64,000 nucleotides of DNA, from NCBI GenBank assembly GCA_965207385.1, contig CBDBLZ010000020.1, positions 248,001 through 312,000 of the forward strand, given 5' to 3'. Made by a program: the position numbers and the translations under genes. Of the stretch, positions 35,585 through 44,832 are shown piece by piece (position 1 is the first letter of the stretch; each line of letters starts with the position of its first letter). Under the pieces are notes generated by a model that saw nothing but the letters and a program-made list of their open reading frames with translations, did no database searches and was not told the origin of the DNA. The stretch is from CAZXEU01 sp965207385. Its GTDB lineage: Bacteria; Bacteroidota; Rhodothermia; Rhodothermales; Bin80.

Positions 35585-37186
35585 TTACCAGAACAGAACA
35601 TACAGCGCCGTTGCAATGGCCATGATTCCGAAGGCCAGACCTGCAAATACAGGGTCTGTCCGGAGGATGTCGGGACCAAACGCAATCGCCTTGGGGCTGT
35701 CCTTGCCGCGACTTTCCACCAGGGACACAGCCACGATCAGGGCCACGCTTACCAGGAATACAATGCCCATCCTGTCAATGAACGGCAGGCCGGGAACAGC
35801 CCAGCGCATCAGCACCGAAAGCGGAATGCTGAGCAGGGCGGACATCAGGGCGGAATTCGCTGTAGCCTTCTTCCAGAAGAGGCCCATGATGAAGATGGCG
35901 AGCACGCCCGGACTGACCAGGCCCGTGAAGTCCTGTATGTACTGAAACACCTGGTCCAGCGAGGACAATTGCGGCGCGAGAATCACGGCGATGCCCATGC
36001 AGATGGCGGCAACCCACCTTCCGACACGCACCAGATCCGCCTGTGCGGCGGACTTGTTGATGTAGTTGCGGTAGAGGTCCATCGTGAAGATGGTCGACGT
36101 ACTGTTCATCATCGAAGCCAGGGACGAGACGATAGCTGCAATCAGGGCGGCAAAGGTAAGTCCCTTCAAACCCGGTCCCACGTACTCGTTCAGAAGCCAA
36201 GGATACGCCGCATCTGCGGTGTCAATGGGTGCCCTGAGCGCGTAGGCAACAATGCCCGGCACCACCACGATGAGCGGAAGCAAGAGCTTCAGGTAGCCGG
36301 CGAAGGCAATGCCCCGCTGCGCTTCCTTCAAACTCCGTGCGGCAAGCGCCCGCTGTATGATGTACTGGTTGCAGCCCCAGTAGAACAGGTTGGCAATCCA
36401 CATTCCGCCGATCAGCACGCTCAGACCCGGGAGCAGCGTGTACGCGTCCTGGAGTACGCCCTTGTCATCCCGGTACAGCAGCTCTCCCTCAAAGAGAATC
36501 ATGTTGAAACGGTCGCCGGCCTCGGCGTAGAGCTGCCGCATGCCCGCCAGCGCACCACCGCCATCGGCGAATGCGTCCAGAGCCAGATACGTGGTCAGCA
36601 GTCCTCCGCCCACGAGGAATACTACCTGCACTACATCCGTCCAGGCCACCGCCTTGAGACCGCCATAGACGCTGTAGATGGTAGCGAAGGCAGCAAGCGC
36701 CAGCACGCCCTTCCAGAGGGTAACGCCCATGATCCCTTCCAGCGCCAGTGCGCCGAGGTACAGGACCGATGTGAGATTGACAAAGACGTAAACCAGAAGC
36801 CAGAATACGGCCAGAAGCGTCCGCACACGGCTGTCATAGCGCACCTCAAGAAACTGCGGCATCGTGAAGATGCCCTTCTTCAGGTATATGGGGATAAACA
36901 GCCACGCCACCAGCAGCAGTGTGATGGCAGCCATCCACTCGTAGGTCGCGATGGCGAGGCCCAGGCGAAACCCCGAGCCGGACATACCGATAAACTGCTC
37001 AGCCGAAATATTGGAGGCAATCAGCGAGGCCCCGATTGCCCACCATGGAAGCGCCTTGCCCGCAAGGAAGTAGTCTTCGGCGTTCTTCTTGTGCCCCTTC
37101 CTCTCCCGCGAAACCCAGAGCCCTATCCCTACGATAAGGACACAGTAGGCCCCGAATACGAGGTAGTCAATGGCGGCAAAATCCAT
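35585..37186 (-). CDS. Sodium:solute symporter (SSS family), sugar-type
   Basis: 533 aa with about 13-14 membrane helices. The start has DYLVFGAYCVLIVGIGLWVS and an AEDYFLAGKALPWWAIGASL block, then the SSS signature region ISAEQFIGMSGSGF. Internal features include YSVYGGLKAVAWTDVVQ and ASMMNSTSTIFTMDLYRNYI with the sodium-site helix. The pattern fits the SGLT/galactose-inositol branch rather than proline or pantothenate carriers. It imports a solute with Na+ across the inner membrane; the solute is unknown. The neighbouring small lipoprotein and second SSS gene are on the same strand. Confidence 0.9.
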   Translation of the reverse strand: MDFAAIDYLVFGAYCVLIVGIGLWVSRERKGHKKNAEDYFLAGKALPWWAIGASLIASNISAEQFIGMSGSGFRLGLAIATYEWMAAITLLLVAWLFIPIYLKKGIFTMPQFLEVRYDSRVRTLLAVFWLLVYVFVNLTSVLYLGALALEGIMGVTLWKGVLALAAFATIYSVYGGLKAVAWTDVVQVVFLVGGGLLTTYLALDAFADGGGALAGMRQLYAEAGDRFNMILFEGELLYRDDKGVLQDAYTLLPGLSVLIGGMWIANLFYWGCNQYIIQRALAARSLKEAQRGIAFAGYLKLLLPLIVVVPGIVAYALRAPIDTADAAYPWLLNEYVGPGLKGLTFAALIAAIVSSLASMMNSTSTIFTMDLYRNYINKSAAQADLVRVGRWVAAICMGIAVILAPQLSSLDQVFQYIQDFTGLVSPGVLAIFIMGLFWKKATANSALMSALLSIPLSVLMRWAVPGLPFIDRMGIVFLVSVALIVAVSLVESRGKDSPKAIAFGPDILRTDPVFAGLAFGIMAIATALYVLFW

Positions 37187-37230
37187 AGGATCACATCAAG
37201 CGGCGAGCCGCCAGGCACCGGAATAGTAGC

Positions 37231-37698
37231 CTATCGAATGCGGCTCCAGACCTCGTCGTAGCGCGCATCGCCCTGGCCGCCAACGTGGTGCCAAAGTGAG
37301 TCCCCTTCAAGCGTGCACTCGAACGAAAACGACTGGCCGACATTCTCGGGGATCGCACTGTACTCGACGTGTTCCGTGTAGAAGCCTCCCGGCTCGAGGG
37401 TGTAGCGGCCTCCCTGGGCATGCACGAACTGCTGCGCGCTCTGCCGTATGAACATCCAGTGCGTGTCATTGAGGATCTTTAGTGTGGGCGCCTGCTGGTA
37501 ATCGGGATCGCTTTCAAATTCTCCGCTCAACGCAAGCGCGGACTCCTGGATCTGCACCAGTTCCCAACTGCCCATCAGGTCGGGACAAGGATCCGTTACT
37601 GCGTCCTCGGCGCTGACAACTTCCGTTTCTTCGGCTGTTTCGGCGCAGCCAGCAACGGCCAGGATTACTAACCATATGAGATACTTGGAGCTATTCAT
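37231..37698 (-). CDS. Small lipoprotein, lipocalin-like
   Basis: 155 aa with a signal ending LVILAVAGC, a clear lipobox, and an acidic linker (AEETEVVSAEDAVTD). The rest (MGSWELVQIQESALAL, THWMFIRQSAQQFVHAQGG, RYTLEPGGFYTEHVEYSAI, SFECTLEGDSLWHHVGG) has the alternation and the GSWxL start of small lipocalin-like beta barrels. I cannot name a family with certainty. It lies between two sodium:solute symporter genes (44 and 63 nt gaps) and might bind a related ligand outside the cell, which is speculation. Confidence 0.7.
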   Translation of the reverse strand: MNSSKYLIWLVILAVAGCAETAEETEVVSAEDAVTDPCPDLMGSWELVQIQESALALSGEFESDPDYQQAPTLKILNDTHWMFIRQSAQQFVHAQGGRYTLEPGGFYTEHVEYSAIPENVGQSFSFECTLEGDSLWHHVGGQGDARYDEVWSRIR

Positions 37699-37761
37699 GG
37701 TGCGATCCCCTGAAGATGAGATTGAGGTGTTGTTGCAAGGTATTCCTTACCGGGATCAAGC

Positions 37762-39447
37762 TCAAGTAAGGCGCTCGGGCAAACGAATGTTCTCAACCAG
37801 CCGCTGTATGGCCGGCGGCGGCGCGGGCGTGGCATGTGATACCACAAGCGCAACCATAAAATTGAGTGCCATGCCCAAAGTGCCAATGCCCTCGGGGGAG
37901 ACGCCCAAGAGCCAGTACTCTTCGGTGTTTAGCTCCGGAAACAGGAATTTGAAGAAAACGATGTAGCCGGCCGTGAAGATAATGCCCGTGAGCATGCCGC
38001 TTATCGCGCCGTACTTGTTCATCCGCCTCGAGAAAATGCCCAGGATAATGGCCGGAAAGAACGATGCAGCGGCGAGCCCGAACGCGAAAGCCACTACCTG
38101 CGCCACAAAGCCCGGCGGATCTATGCCGAAGTAGCCGGCAATGCAAACTGCAATGGCCGCCGTCACGCGAGCCGTCAGCAGTTCCTGGCGGTCGCTGATG
38201 TGCGGCATGAGTCCCTTCTTGAGGAGGTCGTGCGCAATCGACGTCGAAATCACCAGCAAGAGTCCGGCCGCCGTGGAAAGCGCCGCCGCAAGACCGCCTG
38301 CAGCAACCAGTCCGATCACCCAATTGGGCAGGTTAGCGATCTCCGGATTCGCCAACACCATGATGTCGCGGTCAATGGTAAGCTCGTTCTCCACGGTGCT
38401 GTGCGGACCCGTGTACTGGATGATGCCGTCGCCATTCTTGTCCTCGAACGACAACAGGCCTGTCGTCTCCCAATTCTTGAACCAGTCTGGCGCCTCACGG
38501 TATGGCAGGTCGGTTACCGTATTCAGCAAATTGGTGCGGGCAAACGCGGCAACGGCCGGCGCCGTCGTGTAAAGCAGCGCGATGAACACAAGCGCCCAGC
38601 CGGCACTGCTGCGCGCAGCCGCCACCCGAGGCACCGTATAAAAGCGGACGATGACATGCGGCAGCCCGGCCGTTCCCACCATGAGCGCGGCCGTGATAAA
38701 GAGCACATCGATGGTACTCTTCCGTCCCTGGGTATAGGCGTCAAAACCCAGCTCGCGGCTGAGTCCATCCAGGCGCTCAAGCACGTACGCTCCCGAGCCG
38801 TCGGTCAGCGCGCTGCCGAATCCGATCTGCGGGAAGATGTTGCCTGTCATCATGAGCGAAATGAAAATCGCCGGCACGAGGTAGGCAAAAATCAGCACGC
38901 AGTACTGGGCAACCTGGGTGTAAGTGATGCCCTTCATGCCGCCGAGCACCGCATAGACAAACACGATGCCCATTCCAATGAAGACGCCTCCCACGATATC
39001 GATCTCGAGAAACCGCGAAAACACGATTCCCACGCCACGCATCTGACCGGCGACGTAAGTGAAGCAGACGAAGATGGCACAGATCACGGCCACGAAACGA
39101 GCTGTCTGGGAATAGTACCGGTCGCCCACAAAATCAGGCACGGTATACTTGCCGAACTTCCTCAAATACGGGGCGAGCAGCAGCGCAAGCAGCACATATC
39201 CTCCCGTCCACCCCATGAGATAGACGCTGCCGTCGCGGCCCATGAACGAGATCAGGCCCGCCATGGAGATGAACGAGGCCGCACTCATCCAGTCTGCGGC
39301 GGTAGCCATCCCGTTCAGGACGGCAGGCACGCGGCCGCCGGCAATATAGAAGTCCCCCGTGCTGGCCACGCGCGACCAGATCGCTATCCCGATGTAGAGG
39401 GCAAACGTCAGACCAACAAGTATGAAGATCCAGGCCTGTGCGGTCAT
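37762..39447 (-). CDS. Sodium:solute symporter, acetate/monocarboxylate (ActP-like) type
   Basis: 561 aa, about 13 membrane helices. It begins QAWIFILVGLTFALYIGIAIWSR and has DFYIAGGRVPAVLNGMATAADWMSAASFI, the ActP-like motif block. A middle loop with an acidic stretch, FEDKNGDGIIQYTG, is unusual and looks like a calcium loop. Later come ALSTAAGLLLVISTSIAHDL (sodium site) and GFVAQVVAFAFGLAAASFFP. It is paired with a DUF4212 gene 33 nt upstream; in this branch the DUF4212 protein is a small membrane subunit of the transporter. The substrate is probably a short-chain carboxylate. Confidence 0.9.
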   Translation of the reverse strand: MTAQAWIFILVGLTFALYIGIAIWSRVASTGDFYIAGGRVPAVLNGMATAADWMSAASFISMAGLISFMGRDGSVYLMGWTGGYVLLALLLAPYLRKFGKYTVPDFVGDRYYSQTARFVAVICAIFVCFTYVAGQMRGVGIVFSRFLEIDIVGGVFIGMGIVFVYAVLGGMKGITYTQVAQYCVLIFAYLVPAIFISLMMTGNIFPQIGFGSALTDGSGAYVLERLDGLSRELGFDAYTQGRKSTIDVLFITAALMVGTAGLPHVIVRFYTVPRVAAARSSAGWALVFIALLYTTAPAVAAFARTNLLNTVTDLPYREAPDWFKNWETTGLLSFEDKNGDGIIQYTGPHSTVENELTIDRDIMVLANPEIANLPNWVIGLVAAGGLAAALSTAAGLLLVISTSIAHDLLKKGLMPHISDRQELLTARVTAAIAVCIAGYFGIDPPGFVAQVVAFAFGLAAASFFPAIILGIFSRRMNKYGAISGMLTGIIFTAGYIVFFKFLFPELNTEEYWLLGVSPEGIGTLGMALNFMVALVVSHATPAPPPAIQRLVENIRLPERLT

Positions 39448-39480
39448 ATCCTCTCCGGCGCCGGAAGCCTTGCCGCCACG

Positions 39481-39717
39481 CTATCCCTCAACGGTCCTGT
39501 CCAGGCGATTCATTAAAAGCACGTACACAAAAATCAGTACCACGAATACATAGATGGCTCCCTGTTGGGCAAACCAGAACCCCAGGGGATAGCCGGCCAG
39601 CCGGACGGTATCCAGCGCATCCACGAAGAGGATGCCGCAGCCGAACGAGACCGCAAACCACACGGAAAGCAGTACGGCCAGATACTGCAGATTCTTCTTC
39701 CAGTACTTTTCAGCCAC
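39481..39717 (-). CDS. DUF4212 small subunit of the sodium:solute symporter
   Basis: 78 aa from GTG at 39715-39717, which overlaps the stop of the mscS gene by 8 nt. Upstream in-frame codons to 39810 lie inside mscS and do not resemble the family, although a TTG at 39742-39744 is possible. The protein has two membrane helices, a YWKKNL start, then WFAVSFGCGILFVD and GYPLGFWFAQQGAIYVFVVL, the DUF4212 core. Known partners are ActP-type SSS permeases, which is the next gene here. The overlap suggests its translation depends on mscS translation. Confidence 0.88.
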   Translation of the reverse strand: MAEKYWKKNLQYLAVLLSVWFAVSFGCGILFVDALDTVRLAGYPLGFWFAQQGAIYVFVVLIFVYVLLMNRLDRTVEG

Positions 39718-40804
39718 GGCTTGCAGTCTGATCTGCGTTTTCAAGATATACGGTGCGGGTCGGGAAGGCAATCTGCAGTCCCTGCTCGTCGGCAAGACGC
39801 AGCACGCCAAGTAGAACCCGTTCCTGCGCCGCCATGTAGTCCCCGTAGTCGGCGGACAACGAAAAGGTCTGCACCAACACCGTCAGGCTGCTCGGGTCAT
39901 ACGCCTTGAAATAGGCCTGGCTGCGCCCGGCATCAAGCTCCGGCATGGACTCCAGCATTCGGCGAACGCTGTCGACGAACATCTCCATCTGCTCCGGCGA
40001 CGTACCGTACGTCAGGCCCACCTCATGCCGGATGCGGCGGACGGAGCGCCTGGAGTGGTTGACGATGGTCGTGCCTGTGAAGCTCTGGTTGGGAATCGTT
40101 GCGACTGCCTGGTCAAAGCGTCGTATCCGCGTGGTTCGGATGCCTACTTCCTCCACAATGCCCTCCACGCCGCTAATATCCACCCAGTCGCCGACCTGGA
40201 AAGGCTGATCCGTGAAAACGACGAGCGAGCCGAATACGTTGGCAATGGTGTCCTTGGCAGCCAGTGCAAGCGCCAATCCGCCGACACTGAGGCTCGCTAT
40301 GAGGCTGGTTACTTCGAAGTCCAGCTTGTCCAGGACGCTGACGGCCATCACGACGGCGAGAATCACCTTGACCGTCTTGCGAAGCAGCGGGACCAGCTGA
40401 TCGTCCAGTCGCGTGGCCGTACGCTCTGCCGAGCGCATCGCATACCGCGAAACTACATCCAGCAAGCGGAAGAGGGCCCACGTGATTGCGACGGCGGCGG
40501 CCATTAGCAAGCCGCCTTCTGCCAGGCCCCGGATATCCACCGGATCCTGGGGGAGCTCCAGCAGGCGGGCTGCGGCAGCCCACAGCAGCATCTGCACCAG
40601 CAGCCCCAGCGGAGGCGGCATGAGCTCGAAAAGGTCGGCGGCCCACTGCGAGCGAGCGCGCAGCGTCCGGCGCACGACGGCGCGCCCGAACAGGCCCCGC
40701 ACGAGCCTGCGACTGAACAGGCTCAGCACCAGGACGGCGGCGCTCAGAGCAAGCTGCAGCACGGAGACGCCCCACAACACTTCGGTGCTCAGTAGTTGCT
40801 GCAT
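39710..40804 (-). CDS. MscS-family mechanosensitive channel
   Basis: 364 aa with helices at about residues 15-30, 65-85, 95-115 and 140-160, then the MscS pore helix ASLSVGGLALALAAKDTIAN. The beta domain follows (NVFGSLVVFTDQPFQVGDWVDISGVEGIVEEVG), with RTTRIRRFDQAVATIPNQSF. It should open under membrane tension to release solutes during osmotic downshift. It is upstream of, and overlaps, the DUF4212/ActP pair. A link between Na+ solute uptake and osmotic release is possible. Confidence 0.92.
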   Translation of the reverse strand: MQQLLSTEVLWGVSVLQLALSAAVLVLSLFSRRLVRGLFGRAVVRRTLRARSQWAADLFELMPPPLGLLVQMLLWAAAARLLELPQDPVDIRGLAEGGLLMAAAVAITWALFRLLDVVSRYAMRSAERTATRLDDQLVPLLRKTVKVILAVVMAVSVLDKLDFEVTSLIASLSVGGLALALAAKDTIANVFGSLVVFTDQPFQVGDWVDISGVEGIVEEVGIRTTRIRRFDQAVATIPNQSFTGTTIVNHSRRSVRRIRHEVGLTYGTSPEQMEMFVDSVRRMLESMPELDAGRSQAYFKAYDPSSLTVLVQTFSLSADYGDYMAAQERVLLGVLRLADEQGLQIAFPTRTVYLENADQTASRG

Positions 40805-40813
40805 GACGTACGT

Positions 40814-41509
40814 CTACCGGCTGTGGGCGCCCTCGAGGCGCTTGATGGTCACCATGTCCTTGAGCATCACCGGAGCTTCGGGTCCGTAGCCAAACAACAA
40901 ATCCAGCGCGCTCATACCTGCCTCAAAGCCCGCAAATGGCTGCCGGTATGTTGCGTGGTCAAACCTGAGCACCCATTGGCCGGGAGCACGGCGGAGGCCT
41001 GCCTGCTCGCGTGAGGAAAGTATGCAAAACGGCGCAGCGCCGCCGAGAATTTCCGTGGAATCCGCACCGGTGTCAGAAACCCGCTCCAGAACAGAATGCA
41101 TGCCAAAGCTCGCATGCACGAATCGGATGCTGGCGTAGGTCAAGTCGGAAAGTAATGCTCCGGACTCAAAAAGCAGTGCGCGTACCTGGTCTGCATAGTG
41201 ATCAAAGAACGGGCATCGGCCGTAGTTGCATAGGAAGGACCTCCAGTGGCGGCGGCGCCAGCCCGGCTCAGCAGCGATGCGGGTGCGGGCGTGGGACAGA
41301 CCGTGCTGCCCCCGCCGGAGCGGAACCGTGATCCATTGCCAGCCTTGAGGAGTACGCAGCTTGCTTCTGTTCTGGTAGGACTGCCGGACATACTGCCAGT
41401 CATCCGATACGACGAAACGGCCTGCAGCCTGCATGAGAGCGGCATAGCCCAGGCGAGGAAAGTATTCCGGAGCACTTGCGGCAACCACCGGCGCACGGGA
41501 ACATGGCAT
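40814..41509 (-). CDS. WbqC-family protein
   Basis: 231 aa from the ATG at 41507-41509. A GTG at 41486-41488 would start just before the conserved part and is attractive because it removes an overlap with the divergent gene. The WbqC pattern is visible: APEYFPRLGYAALMQAAGRF, DDWQYVRQSYQNRSKL, QWITVPLRRG, then YADQVRAL and a C-terminal SALDLLFGYGPEAPVML. The family occurs in polysaccharide loci and is thought to be a glycine-dependent acylating/transfer enzyme for sugars, but the reaction here is unknown. It ends 10 nt before mscS, on the same strand. Confidence 0.82.
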   Translation of the reverse strand: MPCSRAPVVAASAPEYFPRLGYAALMQAAGRFVVSDDWQYVRQSYQNRSKLRTPQGWQWITVPLRRGQHGLSHARTRIAAEPGWRRRHWRSFLCNYGRCPFFDHYADQVRALLFESGALLSDLTYASIRFVHASFGMHSVLERVSDTGADSTEILGGAAPFCILSSREQAGLRRAPGQWVLRFDHATYRQPFAGFEAGMSALDLLFGYGPEAPVMLKDMVTIKRLEGAHSR

Positions 41510-42476
41510 GTCCCCGGCGCTTCGAGCCGAAACCCTGGTCATTGCGGTCCCTGTCTTGCCCGCTTCTCCTCTTTCGCCCGGCAGCGCCATCGGCATCATC
41601 GCACCCAGCAGTCCGGCTTGGCGCTACGAACGGCTCGAACGCGGACTGCGTGCACTCGAGGGTGCCGGCTACCGGCCCATTTGGGAGCCTGTAACGCCAC
41701 GCGGCTACCTTGCCGGCACCGACGCGGAACGGCTAAAGATAATAAACGGCATGCTGCGCCGATCAGATCTGCATGCGTTAATGTGCGTGCGCGGCGGCTA
41801 CGGAGCATTGCGCATCCTCGGCGGGCTGGACTATGCCGCGGCGCGGCGGCACCCCAAGCTACTTACGGCCTTCAGCGATGGCACCGCGTTGCAGCTCGCC
41901 CTGCTTACAAAGGCCGGCTGGCGAAGCCTGTCCGGCCCGCTGGTGGTTGAATGGGCAGAAATAAGCGAGCGTACCCGGACCTGCTTTCTGGACCTTGCCC
42001 GAGGCGAGGTTCCAGCGTCCCTGGCTGGCCCGGACAAATCTGAGCTTGTGCCCATGCGCCAGGGTGTGGCAACCGGCCCGCTCGTGGGCGGCAACCTGTC
42101 CACCATTGTGCGCATGATCGGCAGCGCCTACCTGCCGCCGCTGAGCGGCGCCATCCTCTTCTTGGAGGAAGTGGGCGAGGCGCCGTATCGCATCGATGCC
42201 CTGTTCGCACAGCTGCGCCTGGCCGGCATTCTGGACAGGATTGGCGGGCTGGTCCTGGGCGCCTTCACGGACTGGGAGCCCCGGCACGACCGCCCGGTCC
42301 TGTCGCCGTCCGAGATCTGGGCGGACTACCTGGGGGAGGCCCCCTATCCCGTAGCTACGAACCTTGCATACGGCCACTTTCCGAATCGTGCCACGATGCC
42401 TGTCGGCGTCCAGGCCCGCCTCACGGTTACTGAAACGGACGCCCGGCTGTCAATAATTGAGCCTGTGGCCCAATAG
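41508..42476 (+). CDS. LD-carboxypeptidase (LdcA/MccF, S66 peptidase)
   Basis: 322 aa from ATG 41508. The conserved part begins SPGSAIGIIAPSSPAWRYER, so a TTG at 41556 is an alternative start. S66 motifs are RGGYGALRILGGLDYAA (nucleophile-loop region; the usual SDxT is TAFSDGTALQLAL here) and VATGPLVGGNLSTIVRMIGS. ILFLEEVGEAPYRIDALFAQL carries the Glu, and ATNLAYGHFPNRATMPVGVQ carries the His. These are the Ser-Glu-His triad regions of S66. It cleaves L-D bonds in recycled murein tripeptides in the cytoplasm, or acts as a MccF-like immunity peptidase. Its start lies on the same CATG as the divergent WbqC gene. Confidence 0.88.
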   Translation: MSPALRAETLVIAVPVLPASPLSPGSAIGIIAPSSPAWRYERLERGLRALEGAGYRPIWEPVTPRGYLAGTDAERLKIINGMLRRSDLHALMCVRGGYGALRILGGLDYAAARRHPKLLTAFSDGTALQLALLTKAGWRSLSGPLVVEWAEISERTRTCFLDLARGEVPASLAGPDKSELVPMRQGVATGPLVGGNLSTIVRMIGSAYLPPLSGAILFLEEVGEAPYRIDALFAQLRLAGILDRIGGLVLGAFTDWEPRHDRPVLSPSEIWADYLGEAPYPVATNLAYGHFPNRATMPVGVQARLTVTETDARLSIIEPVAQ

Positions 42477-42561
42477 TTCGCTGTGATTTCAACTGGGCCC
42501 GTTTCGATTTCTGCGGAGGATGAAGTAAAATCCCCGGTGCATTTACCTGAATGAGTCCGTC

Positions 42562-43158
42562 GTGCGACTGGCCGTATTTGCTTCCGGGGGCGGGTCAAAC
42601 CTGCAGGCCATACTAGACAGCGGTGATTTCAACGTTGTCCTAGTGCTCAGCAATACGCCACGGGCAGGCGCACTGCAACGCGCCCTGCGGGCGGGCATTG
42701 ATACGGAAATACTCGATCCCTCCGGCTTTCCCGGCGAAGACGCGTACGTCGCGGCGCTGATGACCGCCTTGCAGGACAGAAGCGTGGACGCCATAGCGCT
42801 GGCCGGGTACCTGCGCAAGATTCCGGCTGCAGTGGTAGCAGCCTACCGGGGAAGAATGGTCAACATTCACCCTGCCCTGCTGCCGGCCTTCGGTGGCAAG
42901 GGCCTTTACGGTCGGCGCGTGCACGAGGCTGTGATTGAGGCCGGCGTACCGGAAAGCGGAGCAACGGTACACTTTGTGGATGAGGAATACGACACGGGGC
43001 CCATCCTGCTGCAGGAGTCCGTCCCGGTATACCCGGACGACACACCGGATACGCTCGCCAGCCGCGTACTTGCCGTCGAGCACTCGCTATACCCGAGGGC
43101 ACTGCGCCTGCTGAAAGACCTGCCACGTCTACCTGCCACTCATCAATCATCGCCATGA
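42562..43158 (+). CDS. purN: Phosphoribosylglycinamide formyltransferase PurN
   Basis: 198 aa from GTG at 42562. MRLAVFASGGGSNLQAIL is the phosphate loop, followed by VVLVLSNTPRAGALQRA. The active-site block GRMVNIHPALLPAFGGKGLYG carries the Asn-x-His pair, and ESGATVHFVDEEYDTGPIL the catalytic Asp. It formylates GAR with 10-formyl-THF in the third step of purine synthesis. The 3' end overlaps purH by 4 nt (ATGA), so both are made together. Confidence 0.95.
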   Translation: MRLAVFASGGGSNLQAILDSGDFNVVLVLSNTPRAGALQRALRAGIDTEILDPSGFPGEDAYVAALMTALQDRSVDAIALAGYLRKIPAAVVAAYRGRMVNIHPALLPAFGGKGLYGRRVHEAVIEAGVPESGATVHFVDEEYDTGPILLQESVPVYPDDTPDTLASRVLAVEHSLYPRALRLLKDLPRLPATHQSSP

Positions 43159-44732
43159 TAGAAGCACGAAACCTGCCGGAGGCTCCGGACAAGGTGCGCC
43201 TGCGCCGGGCTCTGCTTTCCGCGTACGACAAGACCGGACTAGTCGAATTTGCACGCATGCTGGCAAATCTTGGCGTCGAAGTCGTTTCCTCCGGAGGCAC
43301 CGCCCGGCACCTGCGAGAAGCCGGCATCGCGGTAACGGACGTGGCATCCGTTACGGGATTCCCGGAAATACTGGGCGGTCGCGTCAAGACCCTGCATCCC
43401 GGCGTGCATGGCGGCATCCTGGCCCGGAGAGGCTACCGCCCGGACGAAGCGGACCTCGCCGAACTCGATATCAAGCCCATCGACCTGGTGGTCGTCAACC
43501 TCTACCCCTTCTCCGAAGCCGTGGCACAACCGGGCGTGACCGATGCCGTGGCAGCGGAGAATATCGATATCGGCGGTCCAGCCATGACGCGGGCGGCGGC
43601 CAAGAATTTCGCCTACGTGGCCGTGGTGACCTCGCCCGGAGACTACGACGAGGTTGCCAAGGAGCTGAGCGCCACGGGCGGCAGCCTCTCGCTGGCCACG
43701 CGCAGGCGCCTGGCAGCAAGCGCCTTTGCATGCACTGCCGATTACGACGCGGCCATACAGGCCTTCCTGGATCCAGGGCAGGAGGATACCCTGCCGAAAG
43801 CCCTCCGGATCTCCCTGGCTCCGCAGCTGGGCCTGCGCTACGGCGAGAATCCCCACCAGGCCGCGGCCTTCTATGGCAGCACCGACGGTCTGTTCGAAAA
43901 GATCCACGGCAAGGAGCTTTCCTACAACAATTTGCTGGATCTCTCGGCGGCGCTCGCACTGATCGACGAATTCGCGGAGGCCGACCCCGCAGTGGCCATT
44001 CTCAAGCATACCAATCCGTGCGGGGTAGCTGTGGCCGAGACACTGGAGCAGGCCTACGAAGCGGCCTTCGCTACGGATCGCCAGTCTCCCTTCGGTGGCA
44101 TTGTCATCGTCAACCGCCCGCTGACACTTTCCGTTGCAGAGGCTATTGACCGCATCTTTACGGAAATCATCATAGCGCCGACGTTCGAAAGTGACGCACT
44201 GGAATTGCTGATGCGCAAAAAGAACCGGCGGCTCATTCGTCAGCAAGACCGGGACCGGTCATTGCCCGGTCTCGAAGCGAGGCTCTTGCTGGGCGGCGCA
44301 CTCTGCCAGTGGCGCGACCCCGCGTTGCCTGCCGGAGCCGGCTACCAGTGCGTGACCGAGCGGACGCCGACCAAGCGCGAATGGGAGGATCTGGATTTTG
44401 CCTGGCGCGTCGCCAAGCATGTAAAGAGCAACGCCATCGTCTATGCGGCAGGCCGCCGTACGCTGGGCATTGGCGCGGGACAGATGAGCAGGATTGACGC
44501 TTCGGAAATAGCGGTGACCAAGGGGAGCAAGTCCGGGCTGTCGCTCGAGGGATCTGTGGTGGCGTCGGATGCATTCTTCCCCTTTGCCGACGGCCTCGTG
44601 GCTGCGGCCGAAGCTGGCGCCACGGCTGCCATCCAGCCGGGCGGGTCCATCCGGGATTCGGAAGTCATACGCGCAGCCAACGAGCGCGGCATGGCGATGG
44701 TGTTTACCGGCAAGAGGCACTTTCGGCATTAG
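43155..44732 (+). CDS. purH: Bifunctional AICAR formyltransferase/IMP cyclohydrolase PurH
   Basis: 525 aa. The N-terminal IMP cyclohydrolase (MGS-like) domain has RRALLSAYDKTGLVEFARML, VEVVSSGGTARHLREAGI and GRVKTLHPGVHGGILARRG. The C-terminal AICAR transformylase has LRYGENPHQAAAFYG, GKELSYNNLLDLSAAL, AILKHTNPCGVAVA with the catalytic Lys-His pair, and KSGLSLEGSVVASDAFFPF. RHFRH ends the protein, as is normal. It does the last two steps to IMP. Length matches the family. Confidence 0.97.
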   Translation: MIEARNLPEAPDKVRLRRALLSAYDKTGLVEFARMLANLGVEVVSSGGTARHLREAGIAVTDVASVTGFPEILGGRVKTLHPGVHGGILARRGYRPDEADLAELDIKPIDLVVVNLYPFSEAVAQPGVTDAVAAENIDIGGPAMTRAAAKNFAYVAVVTSPGDYDEVAKELSATGGSLSLATRRRLAASAFACTADYDAAIQAFLDPGQEDTLPKALRISLAPQLGLRYGENPHQAAAFYGSTDGLFEKIHGKELSYNNLLDLSAALALIDEFAEADPAVAILKHTNPCGVAVAETLEQAYEAAFATDRQSPFGGIVIVNRPLTLSVAEAIDRIFTEIIIAPTFESDALELLMRKKNRRLIRQQDRDRSLPGLEARLLLGGALCQWRDPALPAGAGYQCVTERTPTKREWEDLDFAWRVAKHVKSNAIVYAAGRRTLGIGAGQMSRIDASEIAVTKGSKSGLSLEGSVVASDAFFPFADGLVAAAEAGATAAIQPGGSIRDSEVIRAANERGMAMVFTGKRHFRH

Positions 44733-44832
44733 TGCAGGTTCGTTACCTTCGCTTATCAGGTTTGCCGCACATGGGGATTGGCCTGCTCATCGGTCGGTTC
44801 GCAGCGGAAAACCAGACGCGCCAGAACGCTCC

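Noticed and set aside
35969..37261. A 430-aa plus-strand frame opposite the SSS symporter
   Set aside because: Antisense to a clear transporter, with no recognisable motif.
38200..39516. A 438-aa plus-strand frame opposite the ActP-like symporter
   Set aside because: Antisense shadow; His/Arg-rich noise.
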